The position numbers and the translations under genes are program-made. The notes under the pieces are model-generated. The model did not search any database. It was not told where the DNA came from and was given only the letters and a program-made list of their open reading frames with translations. Below, piece by piece: positions 35,420-45,398 of a stretch of 64,000 nt of DNA; the stretch's first letter is position 1, and each line of letters opens with the position of its first letter. Origin of the DNA: Methyloceanibacter methanicus (GTDB lineage Bacteria; Pseudomonadota; Alphaproteobacteria; Rhizobiales; Methyloligellaceae); NCBI RefSeq assembly GCF_001723285.1, contig NZ_LPWG01000012.1, positions 62,001 through 126,000 of the forward strand, given 5' to 3'.

Positions 35420-37984
35420 ATGTCGGATATCGATACGCCGATGCGTTACGCCGAACCTATCACGGACCGCACCAGCCGGGACGGCAGTGTCGGGCTCGTG
35501 GTCCTTCTCGCCCTCGCCCTGGCCGTCGCCGCGGTCGGTCTGGCGATGGTCAGCCGCGAAGTCGCCGAGCCCTTCGTGCTGGCGATCCTGGCGGCGCTCG
35601 CCGTCGTCGGCGTGTTCTGCCTTTTCGCCGGCGCGGTCGGCATCCTCTATTTCGGTCAGCGGCACGAGCGCAACGACCTGACCAAGGCCTTCGTCGACAA
35701 CCTGCCGCATGGGGCCCTGATCGGCGACGCGACAGGCCGCGTGTTCTACGCGAACCGTGCCTATCGCGATCTTCTTGGGTTGGATACCGAGGCGCCCGTG
35801 CCATCGCCCGACCGCGCCTTTGGGGGCAATCCCTATCTGGCCGAGCCGATCTTCCGGCTGGCGCGCGCCGCGCAGCAGGGGCGGGCCCTCAAGGAAGAGT
35901 TTCGCCTGCCGCCGCCCGGCGAGGTCGACGAGGAGTCCGCCATCGAGCCCCGGTGGTTTCGGATTTCTGTCCAGCCCATGCCGCCGGATCCGGGCTCGGG
36001 CCGGAAGGGTCAACTCACCGTTTGGCAAGTCGACGAGGTCACGCAGGATCGCGCGCGCGAGGAAACGAGCTTCGCGAAAGTCCAGGCGGCCATCGACTAT
36101 CTCGACAATGCGCCCGCGGGCTTCTTCACGGCCGATGCGGACGGCCACATCGAGTATCTGAACGCGACCCTGGCGCAATGGCTCAAGCTCGACCTGACCG
36201 AGATCGCCGCGAAGCCGCTGGATCTGTCGCAGATCATGTCAAAAGACAACGCCGCGCTGCTTGCAGGCGCCGGCCGCGGCGACAGCCAGGGCCCTGGCGG
36301 CGGGCAGGGCACCGTCCGGCGTTTCGATATGGACCTTCTGCGGACCGACGGCACCACGCTGCCGGTCCGCGTGCTGCACCGCCTGCCGCGCGGCAACCAG
36401 CTCGCCCTGATCCTCATTCTCAACCGGGGTCCGGGGGAGGCGCAGGAAGCCGGCACGGCCGAGCTTCGCTCCACGCGCATGTTCCAATCCTCCCCGTTTG
36501 GCATCGCGACCGTGGACTCAGACGGTGCCGTCAGCGAAACCAACGCAGCGTTCTCGCGGATGTTCGGTGCCGGTGCCGATGCAGGCGGCGGGAAGACGAA
36601 ACTGGAAACGCTCGTGGACGAGGGCAACCGGGCCGACTTGCGCAAGGCGCTCGACGCGGCCCTCGCGGGCCAGGGCATGATCGAGCCGATCGAGGTGACC
36701 TTCGCCGGCCCCGAACCGCGCACCGGGCGCATCTACCTGAGTTCCATCGCCGATGAGAACGACAAGAGCGAAGCAGCGATCGTCTATGCGCTGGACACGA
36801 CCGAGCAGCACGAACTCGAAGTGCAGTTCGCGCAAAGCCAGAAGATGCAGGCGGTGGGTCAGCTGGCTGGCGGCATCGCGCACGACTTCAACAACATGCT
36901 GACGGCGATCATTGGGTTTTCGGACTTCCTGCTCCTGAACCACCGGCCCACGGACCCGGCCTTCCAGGACATCATGAACATCAAGCAGAACGCGAACCGT
37001 GCCGCCGGGCTGGTTCGGCAGTTGCTCGCGTTCTCGCGCCAGCAGACGCTGCGGCCGCAAGTGCTGCAGCTCGGCGACGTCCTCTCCGAGCTGTCCATCC
37101 TGCTCGACCGGCTGCTTGGCGAAAACGTCGAACTCAGTCTCGATACGGCGGGCGATCTCTGGCCGGTCAAGGCGGACCTGCATCAGTTCGAGCAGGTGAT
37201 CATCAATCTCGCCGTAAATGCGCGCGATGCCATGCCCGAAGGCGGCAAGCTCGCCATCCGGACCGCGAACGTGGCCGAGGCGCAGTCGCGGGAGGTCGGC
37301 GGTAGTGAGATGCCGCCGGGCGAATATGTGATGATCGAGGTCCGCGACACCGGCACCGGCATGACCGAAGAGGTCAAACAGAAGATCTTCGAGCCGTTCT
37401 TCTCCACCAAGGAGATCGGCCGCGGCACGGGGCTCGGCCTCTCCACCGTCTACGGCATCGTCAAGCAAACGGGCGGCTATGTGTATGTCGACAGCGAGGT
37501 CGGCGAAGGCACGGCCATGCGCGTCTTCCTGCCGCGATACGTGGAAGGCACGACCAAGATCGACCAGGAACCGGCCAAGCTGGAGCGCAAGCCCGAAAAG
37601 CCGAAGGATCTCACGGGAAGCGGGACGCTGCTGCTGGTCGAGGACGAGGACGCTGTGCGCAGTTTCGCGGCCCGCGCGCTCGGGACCCGGGGCTACGAAG
37701 TACTCGAAGCCTCGACGGGCGCCGAGGCGCTCGAAGTGCTCGAGGAACACGGCGGCAAGGTCGATCTCGTGGTCAGCGACGTGGTGATGCCGGAAATGGA
37801 CGGCCCCACGCTGCTCAAGGAGCTGCGCAAGAAGCTCCCGGACATCAAGATCGTCTTCATGTCCGGCTACGCGGAAGATGCCTTCAAGCGCAATCTGGAC
37901 GAAAACGAGACCTTCACGTTCCTGCAGAAGCCCTTCGACCTCAAGACGCTCGCGGCAACCGTCAAGTCCGCGCTCGAGGGCTGA
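35420..37984 (+). CDS. cckA: Cell-cycle hybrid histidine kinase CckA
   Basis: 854 residues. Two TM helices (~residues 25-45 and 52-75) precede PAS domains (about 90-470) and a HisKA domain with phospho-His 488 in GGIAHDFNNMLTAIIGFSD. The HATPase_c domain has NLAVNARDAMPEGG and GTGLGLSTVYGI, and a C-terminal receiver has the phospho-Asp at ~787 in VSDVVMPEMDGP. This layout and the H-box are those of CckA, which switches between kinase and phosphatase and feeds ChpT and CtrA. The start is ATG 35420; an upstream in-frame start at 35363 would add 19 unsupported residues. Confidence 0.94.
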   Translation: MSDIDTPMRYAEPITDRTSRDGSVGLVVLLALALAVAAVGLAMVSREVAEPFVLAILAALAVVGVFCLFAGAVGILYFGQRHERNDLTKAFVDNLPHGALIGDATGRVFYANRAYRDLLGLDTEAPVPSPDRAFGGNPYLAEPIFRLARAAQQGRALKEEFRLPPPGEVDEESAIEPRWFRISVQPMPPDPGSGRKGQLTVWQVDEVTQDRAREETSFAKVQAAIDYLDNAPAGFFTADADGHIEYLNATLAQWLKLDLTEIAAKPLDLSQIMSKDNAALLAGAGRGDSQGPGGGQGTVRRFDMDLLRTDGTTLPVRVLHRLPRGNQLALILILNRGPGEAQEAGTAELRSTRMFQSSPFGIATVDSDGAVSETNAAFSRMFGAGADAGGGKTKLETLVDEGNRADLRKALDAALAGQGMIEPIEVTFAGPEPRTGRIYLSSIADENDKSEAAIVYALDTTEQHELEVQFAQSQKMQAVGQLAGGIAHDFNNMLTAIIGFSDFLLLNHRPTDPAFQDIMNIKQNANRAAGLVRQLLAFSRQQTLRPQVLQLGDVLSELSILLDRLLGENVELSLDTAGDLWPVKADLHQFEQVIINLAVNARDAMPEGGKLAIRTANVAEAQSREVGGSEMPPGEYVMIEVRDTGTGMTEEVKQKIFEPFFSTKEIGRGTGLGLSTVYGIVKQTGGYVYVDSEVGEGTAMRVFLPRYVEGTTKIDQEPAKLERKPEKPKDLTGSGTLLLVEDEDAVRSFAARALGTRGYEVLEASTGAEALEVLEEHGGKVDLVVSDVVMPEMDGPTLLKELRKKLPDIKIVFMSGYAEDAFKRNLDENETFTFLQKPFDLKTLAATVKSALEG

Positions 37985-38100
37985 CCGGCTCTTACGCCTC
38001 CGGCAGCACCGGGAATGGCCGGCATTCCGAACGGGGGGCTTCCCTTGCGCGCCAATCGCGTCTAGGACGCCCTGATCACCGCAACCGGGAGAGAGTACGC

Positions 38101-39372
38101 GTGCCAGACTACGAGGTCATGCCGTCCGACGACGACGGCGACAAGCGCCGCAAGCGCCACAAGAAGAAGAAGATGGGGCTCACCGTCGAGCGCTATGGTG
38201 GCCGGTTGCTCTATATGTGGTTCGGCATGCGTTTCCTGACGCTGATGCGGCTGTTCTGGCGCGGCCGCTTCTCCTTCACGTTGAACTGCATCCCGGACAC
38301 GCTGGCCCTGTTCCTGTTCGTACCCTGGAACACGCCGCTCACGTGGATTTCGGAGGCGCTGTACAAGAAGAAGGCGGAGAGCCTGCCCCTCGACAAGCCG
38401 CCGGTCTTCGTCGTCGGCCATTGGCGCAGCGGCACCACGCTGATGCACGATCTCTTCTCCGAAGATCCGAACCTCGCCTTCCCGACGACCTATGAGTGCT
38501 TTGTGCCGCACCACTTCCTGCTGACGGAAGGCACGCTCGACCACCTCGCCAAGGGGCTCTTGCCCAAACGCCGGCCGCAGGACGACGTGCCGGTGGGCTT
38601 CGACCGGCCCCAGGAGGAAGAGTTCGCGATGCTGATGCTGGGACAGGGGTCGCCCCTGGTCACGATGGCGTGGCCGCGGCTTGGCCCCGCAGATACGGAC
38701 TTTATCGATTTCGAAGGCGTGCCCGAGGCGGAGGTCCGCCGCTGGGCGGACGCCTATATGTGGTTCTACCGGCGGCTGATGTTGAGGCACGGCAAGACCT
38801 TGGTCATGAAGACGCCGCCCAATACCGCGCGGATCAAGCTTCTGACGAAACTGTTTCCCGATGCGCGCTGGGTGCATATCTCGCGCAGTCCGCTGAAAGT
38901 GTTTCCATCAACCGTCAAGCTGTGGCGTGCGCTCTATTCGGCGCAAGGGCTGCACAACCCGCCGCATTGCGACGCCTGGCTCGACGACTACGTCTTGGAC
39001 CTCATGGAGCGTGTCACCACGGTCTACGAGCGTGACAAGCACCTGATCCCGAGCGAGAACCTGTACGAGATCCGCTACGAGGACCTCGTGAAGAACCCCA
39101 TCGATTCCATGCGGGCCATCTACGAGAAGCTCCGTATCGAGGGATTTGACGAAGCGGAAGGGCCGATGCGCGCGTTCCTCGCCGAGCGCTCGGATCACAA
39201 GGTCTCCAGCTACAAGATGCCGAAGGACCTCACGCAGAAGATCGCCGAGCGTCTGAAGCCCTTCATCGACGCGCATGGCTATCGTGAGGCCGTGGACGCC
39301 GCTCTCGCCGAGCCGGACCTGCAATCGGAATCGTCATCGGACCCGAAGGTTCCGGAAGAAACGCTGTCCTAG
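38101..39372 (+). CDS. Sulfotransferase family protein
   Basis: 423 residues. The PAPS-binding loop VVGHWRSGTTLMHDLFSEDP and the 3'-phosphate region WVHISRSPLKVFPST identify a PAPS-dependent sulfotransferase. The N-terminus is strongly basic (RRKRHKKKK) with a short hydrophobic stretch. GTG 38101 is used because GGGAGAGAG lies six bases upstream. It converges on a TIGR03032-family gene five bases away; the acceptor, possibly a cell-surface glycan or lipid, is unknown. Confidence 0.9.
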   Translation: MPDYEVMPSDDDGDKRRKRHKKKKMGLTVERYGGRLLYMWFGMRFLTLMRLFWRGRFSFTLNCIPDTLALFLFVPWNTPLTWISEALYKKKAESLPLDKPPVFVVGHWRSGTTLMHDLFSEDPNLAFPTTYECFVPHHFLLTEGTLDHLAKGLLPKRRPQDDVPVGFDRPQEEEFAMLMLGQGSPLVTMAWPRLGPADTDFIDFEGVPEAEVRRWADAYMWFYRRLMLRHGKTLVMKTPPNTARIKLLTKLFPDARWVHISRSPLKVFPSTVKLWRALYSAQGLHNPPHCDAWLDDYVLDLMERVTTVYERDKHLIPSENLYEIRYEDLVKNPIDSMRAIYEKLRIEGFDEAEGPMRAFLAERSDHKVSSYKMPKDLTQKIAERLKPFIDAHGYREAVDAALAEPDLQSESSSDPKVPEETLS

Positions 39373-39377
39373 CGCAC

Positions 39378-40529
39378 TCAGAACGAGGCGGACTCGTCCA
39401 TCTCGTCGTGGGTGATGAGCCCCAGCACCTCGTTCGATGCGAAGCCGAGGGACATGGGCCGCAACACGCCCGGTATCACGGCCACATCGTAAAGTTCGCC
39501 AATGGCCCCATCGATGCGGAACCAGTGCGCGACCGCGCCCGTCTCCAAGTCGATCACTTGTACCCCGCACCAGGGCTCCGAATCCGCATCCGCGAGTTTC
39601 TTGTCGAGGGCGAGCCCTTCGAAGCGCTCGTAGCGCGGCTTGGAGAGGCCGACAAAGGCGTGACGGCCGTGGAAGCCGAGACCGCGCACGAAGCCTGGGC
39701 AGAACGCGACCACGTGGAGCGTGGCGTCGGCGGCCTTGGGCGCAGGTTCGACCCAGCACAGTTCGCCCCTTCCCGAGTTCAGGACATAGAGCTTGCCGCA
39801 GTACATGCGCGGCGAGTGCGGCATGGACAGTCCGCCGATCACGATCTCGCCGGTCGCCACGTCGATCACGATACCGCCGTCATAGCGCCGGTCGCGCCAG
39901 CCGTCGATCGTGTCGGACTTGCTGACCGCGGTGACGTAGCGCGGGACGCCATCCTCCATGGCCAGACCGTTCAGATGACACCGGTCCTCCTCGACGATCT
40001 TCGAGATGAAGGGCGGCTTCCAAAGCGGTGTGAAGCTGTGGCGCGCCGAAGGCGTGGCGAGGCAGTTGAACAGCGTGTTCACGAACACGATCCGACCGTC
40101 CTTCAGCAGGCCCACATCGTGCGCATCCAACTCTCCGGTTACGAAGAGCTCCCGTGGCACGTAGCAGGCATCGTACAGATTGTTGATCTGCTGATCGGGA
40201 CCCAGAACGTTCTTGAAGCGGATGATCTGAAATAGCGTTGCCAGTAGAAGCGTGTCCTTGTCTGGAACCGCGATCCCCATGGCTTTGCGGAAGAAGCGCT
40301 CGTCGACGAGCAGGCCGCCGTCGGTGTTCTGGCCCAACAGGTAGAACTTGCCCGACTGGTAGGACGAAATGCCGAGGCCGATCCCGTTGCTGCCGAGAAA
40401 CGAGGACAGACCCGGCGACATCGAGTATTTGACCGGCGGCTGCTCCTGCGCCGTCTGATCTGCCGGCGTGCCGTCCTGCCCGGGCGCCTCGCCGCCGCGT
40501 GCCTCCGCCTGCTCCGCAGTTCCGGTCAT
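39378..40529 (-). CDS. TIGR03032 / DUF4915 family protein
   Basis: 383 residues with an acidic, Gln-rich N-terminus and then a beta-propeller-like repeat protein: YDACYVPRELFVTGELDAHD, FVNTLFNCLAT, EEDRCHLNGLAMEDG, MPHSPRMYCGKLYVLNSGRGEL, PGFVRGLGFHGRHAFVGLSKPR. These are the conserved segments of TIGR03032, a family of unknown function found near sulfotransferase or tetratricopeptide genes. It overlaps nothing but shares an intergenic gap of five bases with the convergent sulfotransferase. Confidence 0.85.
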   Translation of the reverse strand: MTGTAEQAEARGGEAPGQDGTPADQTAQEQPPVKYSMSPGLSSFLGSNGIGLGISSYQSGKFYLLGQNTDGGLLVDERFFRKAMGIAVPDKDTLLLATLFQIIRFKNVLGPDQQINNLYDACYVPRELFVTGELDAHDVGLLKDGRIVFVNTLFNCLATPSARHSFTPLWKPPFISKIVEEDRCHLNGLAMEDGVPRYVTAVSKSDTIDGWRDRRYDGGIVIDVATGEIVIGGLSMPHSPRMYCGKLYVLNSGRGELCWVEPAPKAADATLHVVAFCPGFVRGLGFHGRHAFVGLSKPRYERFEGLALDKKLADADSEPWCGVQVIDLETGAVAHWFRIDGAIGELYDVAVIPGVLRPMSLGFASNEVLGLITHDEMDESASF

Positions 40530-40631
40530 GCTCGTCCTTCCTCGACCGTTGACGGGCTTGTTCTAGCGCGCCGCCGCGAACTTACCTAGTGCGGCCGATT
40601 CTGCAACATAACGCGCAATGTCTGATTTTGC

Positions 40632-40700
40632 CGTGCCGATACGACGCCGTGCCGCGGTGCGCGAACGAGTGCGGTAAGTACTCGTTAGGACATCGGCACG
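40632..40700. repeat. Nested inverted repeat upstream of the autotransporter
   Basis: Outer arms CGTGCCGAT (40632-40640) and ATCGGCACG (40692-40700) enclose inner arms AACGAGT (40664-40670) and ACTCGTT (40680-40686). It occupies the 340-base divergent gap 40530-40869, which has no gene. It could be an operator or a leader structure. Confidence 0.5.
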
Positions 40701-40869
40701 CCACCGGCGCTTGGAAGCACGTTCTGTTTCGATGTGGCACGGGTCTGCGTGAACCGTTCAGAGTGATTCCACCGAGCGCTCGTCTTCCCGGCGCCCCTCC
40801 GTATGGTCGAAGAGCGGACATCCGGCGATCGACATAGACAGAAACGCCGGCGAGGGGCCCAAGGGGGAA

Positions 40870-43800
40870 ATGATGCGCAACCGGTCAGCACGGAGGTCCG
40901 TGCTGCTGTCGTTGCTCGCGGCTGCGGTCGCGTGCACGGGCGGCAGCCAGGACGCCTATGCCGATTGCACCGGCACCGCCCCCGACTCGAATGCTCGGGC
41001 AGCGGTAGCACCGCACAGTCCATCAAGGCCGACAACGCCGATGTGAAGACGCGTCCGGGCTTCGGAGTCTCGGCGACCAACAAGAATGCGTTGTCTATCT
41101 CCGGCGCCGGACAGATCACCTACACCGACAAGAACGGTTCCTCGCTCACGTCGACGTCGCGGGACGCTCTGAACGTCGTTTCGACGGGCGACGACGGCGC
41201 GACGGACGGGAGTGTCACGATCGATGTCGACGGCCCTTTGACCGGCGGGAGCACGGGCATCTCGGCCAACAACAAGGGGGCCGGCGCTCTGACGATCAAG
41301 GCGGGCGGCACCGTCGAGAGTACGTCCGGCAACGGCATTCAAGCCGTAAACAAGAACACGCAGTCCAAAGGCCTCACGATCGCGACCGGGGGCACGGTCA
41401 CGGCCAAGCGCACGGCAATCAGCGCCACCAACTACGGTTCCGGGCTGTTGAGCATCGATGCGGACGGGAATCTTGTGGGCGCGAGCGGAATCAGCGCGAT
41501 CAACCGGGGTGCCGGTGCCGTGACGATCGACGCGAGCGGCAAGATCACCGCCAGCGAGGGCAACGCGATTGCGGTCACGAACTATGGGACCAATCTTTCC
41601 GTCCTCACCGGCAATACCGTGACTGCGGCGAAAACGGCGATCAGTGCGACCAACTACGGCACGGGTAAGCTGACGGTCCACACGGCCGCCGACGCAGTGG
41701 TGCGACCGGCATCAGCGCGTCGAACAACGGATCCGACGCGCTGAGCATCGAGGCGCGGGGTACGGTCACGGCGACGGGCGGCAAGGGCATTTACGCGATC
41801 AACAGGAGCGCCAACTCGACGACCCTGTCGATCGTGACGAAGGAGGCCGTATCGGCTACGCAAACGGCGATCACGGCCATTCACTACGGCACGGGCCCTC
41901 TCACCATCGATGCCGATGGCGATGTCAGCGGTGAGACGGGCATCAGCGCCAACAACAACGGCGCAGGGGCGTTGAGCATCGATACGAGCGGAAAGGTCAC
42001 CGGCACCACGCAAAACGGCATCAGCGCCACGAACTCCGGAACCGATCTGACCGTCAGCGCCGGCGATACGGTCAGGGCCGCGAAAACGGCGATCAGCGCT
42101 ACGAACGACGGCACGGGCAAGCTGACCGTCAACACTGCGGGAGATGTCACCGGCGGCACCGGTGCCGGTATCGCGGCTTCGAATAAGAGTACGGGCAGCA
42201 CGGACCTGTCAATCACAACGGCCGCCGGAACGACCGTGAGCGGAACTACGGGTATTTCCGCCAGCAACGCCGGGACAGGAATCTTGAGTCTCGGCATCGA
42301 TGGCGATGCCGAGGGCACCAAGACGTATGGCGTCTCGGCGACGAACAGCGGCGAAACGACGACGATCACCTCGGGGAGCGCGTCGACAATTCGCGGTGCC
42401 ACCACGGGCGTGCGGGCCCTCCATGCGGGGACGGGGTCGCTGACATTGCATCTCGACGGAGACGTGCAGGGCCTCAACGGCCAGGGCATCTATGCCAGGA
42501 CCGACGGCACGGAAGCGCTCAACCTGACCACCGGCGGAAACGTCACCGGCACTCAGGACGGCATCTATGCCTATCACCGCAACGGTGGGTCCATCGACGT
42601 CACCGTCGGGACGGACAGCGTCGTGACGAGCTCGGGCACCAACCGCGGCGATTACGCGATCCAAACGACGGGCGGATCGACGACGTTGACCGTCGCGGGT
42701 ACCCTTAACCCCGGCGCGGGCGGTGCCGTGGCCTTCGATAGCAGCAGTTCCAATGCGTTTAACGACCGGCTCGTGCTTTACTCGACGGCCGTCATCAACG
42801 GCACCGTCTTGGCGGGGCCGGGAACGGACACGCTGCCTTCGGCGGCAACGGCAACGGCACGTTCGACCTTGACGAGATCGACACGGGCGACAAGACGAGG
42901 AAATACCAGAGCTTCGAAAACTTCGAGGTCAATAGCGGTGTCTGGAGCTTTTCAGGCTCGACGTCGTATTCCTTTACCGTCAATGGCGGCGTGCTCAAGG
43001 GGACCGGCACCTTCGCCGATCTTGTCCTGAACGGCGGCGTCATCGCACTCGGAAACTCGATCGGCACGATGGTCGTGAACGGCGACTTCACGCTCCGCAG
43101 CGGCGCCGTCTTCGAGGTGGAAGTCGACGCAGCCGGGAACTCGGACAAGGTCATCGCGTACGGGGCCGTCAACCTGACCGGATCCACCTTGCGCGTGTTG
43201 GCTCAAAACGGGAGTTACAATCCGTATACGGACTACACGATCATCGAAAAGAGGAGCGCAGGCGCGGTGACAGGCAGGTTCGCCCGCGTCACCAGCAACT
43301 ATGCCTTCCTGACGCCGACGGTCGTCTATGATGGCGGCGACGGCAACGATGTCACGCTGACACTGCGGCGCACCGTGGTACCGAAGACGGGCACGACATC
43401 AAGTACCGGCACGACATCAAGCACGAGCACGACATCAAGCACGAGCTCGAGGACAAGTGCCGGCACGACATCAAGCACGAGCTCGACATCAGGCGCCGGC
43501 ACGACATCAAGCACGAGTGCGACGACAAGCACCAGCACGACAACGAGCTCGAGCACCAGCGGAAGCGGCGGCGGTACGGGCGGCACCGGCTCGAGCGGCA
43601 GCGCCGGGAGCGGCGCCACGGGCGACGGGGAATCGACCTATGTCAGCTTCTGCTCCGTGGCGGAGAGCAAGAACCAGTGCAACGTGGCCGAGGCCCTGGA
43701 TCCGTTGCCCTTCTCCAATTCGCTTTACCTCGCCGTCCTGACCCAGACCGTCGACGGCGCACGGCAAGCCTTCAACGCTCTGTCGGGCGAGGTCCACGCA

Positions 43801-44826
43801 ACGGTCATGGGGACACTGGTGGACGACAGCCGCTATGCGCGCGATGCCGTCATGGGCCGGCTCATACAGGCGAGCCATCGAAGCTCGGCGCTCGGGTCCA
43901 GCGGGCCGCTTGTGGCGAGCTATGACAATCAGGCGATGCTGCTGGGCGGCAGCTCGCTCTATGACGGCAACGGGTTTGCCGATCCGGCGCCGCAGCCGCT
44001 GGCGTTCTGGACGCAAGCCTTCGGCGCGTGGGGCGACTTCGGCGGCAACGGCAACGCCGGCGCCGCCAACCGCAATCTCGGCGGCTTCATCTCGGGCATG
44101 GATGCAGGCGTCGGCGGATCCTGGCGCGTCGGCCTCGCCACCGGTGCTTCCTTCTCCGATGTGAGCGTGGACGATCGCTACAGCAGCGCCAACGTGGAGA
44201 CCTACCATCTTGGCGGCTATGTTGGCGGCATGGCGGGCGCCTTCGCACTTCGCGGCGGCGGCATGTGGGCCTGGAGCGACATCGAGACGTCCCGCGTGGT
44301 GGCGTTCCCCAACTTCTACGAACGCGAGAAGGCGGATTACGCCGCCGACACGGGGCAGCTCTTCGGCGAGATCGCTTATCCCACGCAGATGGGCGTCCTC
44401 GATGTCGAGCCCTTTGCCGGTCTCGCCTATGTTTCCGTCGACTCCGGGAGCTTCCGCGAGCGCGGCGGCGCGCGGGCGGCCTTGCGCGGCGGAGACGCAT
44501 CCCAGGACGTGGGCTACACCACCTTGGGTGTGCGGGCGGCGAGGGGCATGATGTGGGGGTCGATGCACGTGACACCGCATGTGGAAGCCGCCTGGCTTCA
44601 TGCCTTCAACGATGTGACGCCGAATGCCTCGCTGACCTTTGCGGCGGCCGGGGCGGGTTTCCACGTGACCGGTGTACCGCTCGCCGAAGACAGTGCGTTG
44701 CTCGATGCCGGCCTCGACCTCGACGTGAGCGATCGCCTCACCGCAGGCGTGTCCTACGCCGGTCAGTACGCGGACAGCGTCTCCGACAATGCCGTCAAGG
44801 GGCGCCTGACCTGGCGTTTCAACTAG
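40870..44826 (+). CDS. Large type V autotransporter with repeat passenger, frameshifted three times
   Basis: About 1320 residues once missing bases near 40992, 41692 and 42840 are allowed. A signal peptide (RRSVLLSLLAAAVACTGGS, then DAYADCTG) starts at ATG 40870. The passenger is a beta-helix of ~22-residue repeats with GISATNxGxGxLTI motifs. It ends in a conserved pre-barrel segment (GGVLKGTGTFADLVLNGG, GNSIGTMVVNGDF). A Ser/Thr-only linker of about 60 residues (43385-43570) leads to an outer-membrane beta-barrel (WTQAFGAWGDFGGNG to the end), closing in the outer-membrane signature WRFN. It probably displays an adhesin. The stepwise frame losses all look like one-base deletions. Confidence 0.85.
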
Positions 44827-44852
44827 GCGCGCCGCGGCGCACGGACCCGGGC

Positions 44853-44887
44853 AAGAAAAAATGCGCTGCCCGGGAGGGCAGCGCATT
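44853..44887 (-). terminator. Intrinsic terminator of the HU gene
   Basis: AATGCGCTGCCC (44860-44871) pairs with GGGCAGCGCATT (44876-44887), followed by TTTTTTC on the minus strand. It may also limit transcription of the convergent autotransporter. Confidence 0.85.
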
Positions 44888-44917
44888 CCGTCGAACCAAT
44901 TGCGTTTGACCGGTACG

Positions 44918-45208
44918 CTAGACCGCGTCCTTGGCGGCCTTGACCGGACGCGCCTTGATCACCTTGCGGGCCGGCTTGGCCTTGAACACCGTCGGCTCCT
45001 TGGTGAAAGGGTTGATGCCCTTGCGGGCGCGGACGGCGGGTTTCTTGACCACCACGAACTTGGCGAAGCCCGGCAGCATGAACTCGCCGGTCTTCTTCAT
45101 TTCCTTGTAGCCGACCGTCGCCAGTGTCTCGAGAACGTCCTTCACGTCCTTCTTCGTCATGTCGAGCTGGTCGGCAATCGTTTGGATGAGTGCGGTCTTT
45201 GTCATCAT
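44918..45208 (-). CDS. hup: HU-family DNA-binding protein
   Basis: 96 residues. The dimer core (MTKTALIQTIADQLDMTKKDVKDVLETLATVGY) is followed by the DNA-binding arm (VVVKKPAVRARKGINPFTKEPTVFKAKPARKV). Pro in the arm tip (INPFTKEP) is the HU/IHF intercalating position. It bends and compacts DNA. The C-terminal tail is Lys/Ala-rich (KPARKVIKARPVKAAKDAV), a short histone-like extension beyond the standard 90 residues. A minus-strand AGGAG about eleven bases before the start supports MMTKT. Confidence 0.92.
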   Translation of the reverse strand: MMTKTALIQTIADQLDMTKKDVKDVLETLATVGYKEMKKTGEFMLPGFAKFVVVKKPAVRARKGINPFTKEPTVFKAKPARKVIKARPVKAAKDAV

Positions 45209-45398
45209 TTGAGTAGCGCTCCTGAGAGTAGGACGTGGCTGTAAAAAAGCGCAGTTCTCACGAACCGTCTTCGCCGTCCGAGCCTGCACCGGCTCTTCAT
45301 ACCCTTTGAGGGATGGCCGATTCGCGCCGCTTTGTCTGCATTTAAGGAAAGGATGCTGTTGGTATCTCGACCCGCGAATTGCAGGGCCAAACGCGTTT

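Noticed and set aside
41000-43600. CRISPR-like repetitive DNA
   Set aside because: The repeats are coding (beta-helix passenger and Ser/Thr linker), not evenly spaced and with no unique spacers or cas genes.
42991-44826. A separate autotransporter barrel gene starting at 42991
   Set aside because: The preceding frame continues the passenger without a gap once one missing base is allowed, so it is one gene.
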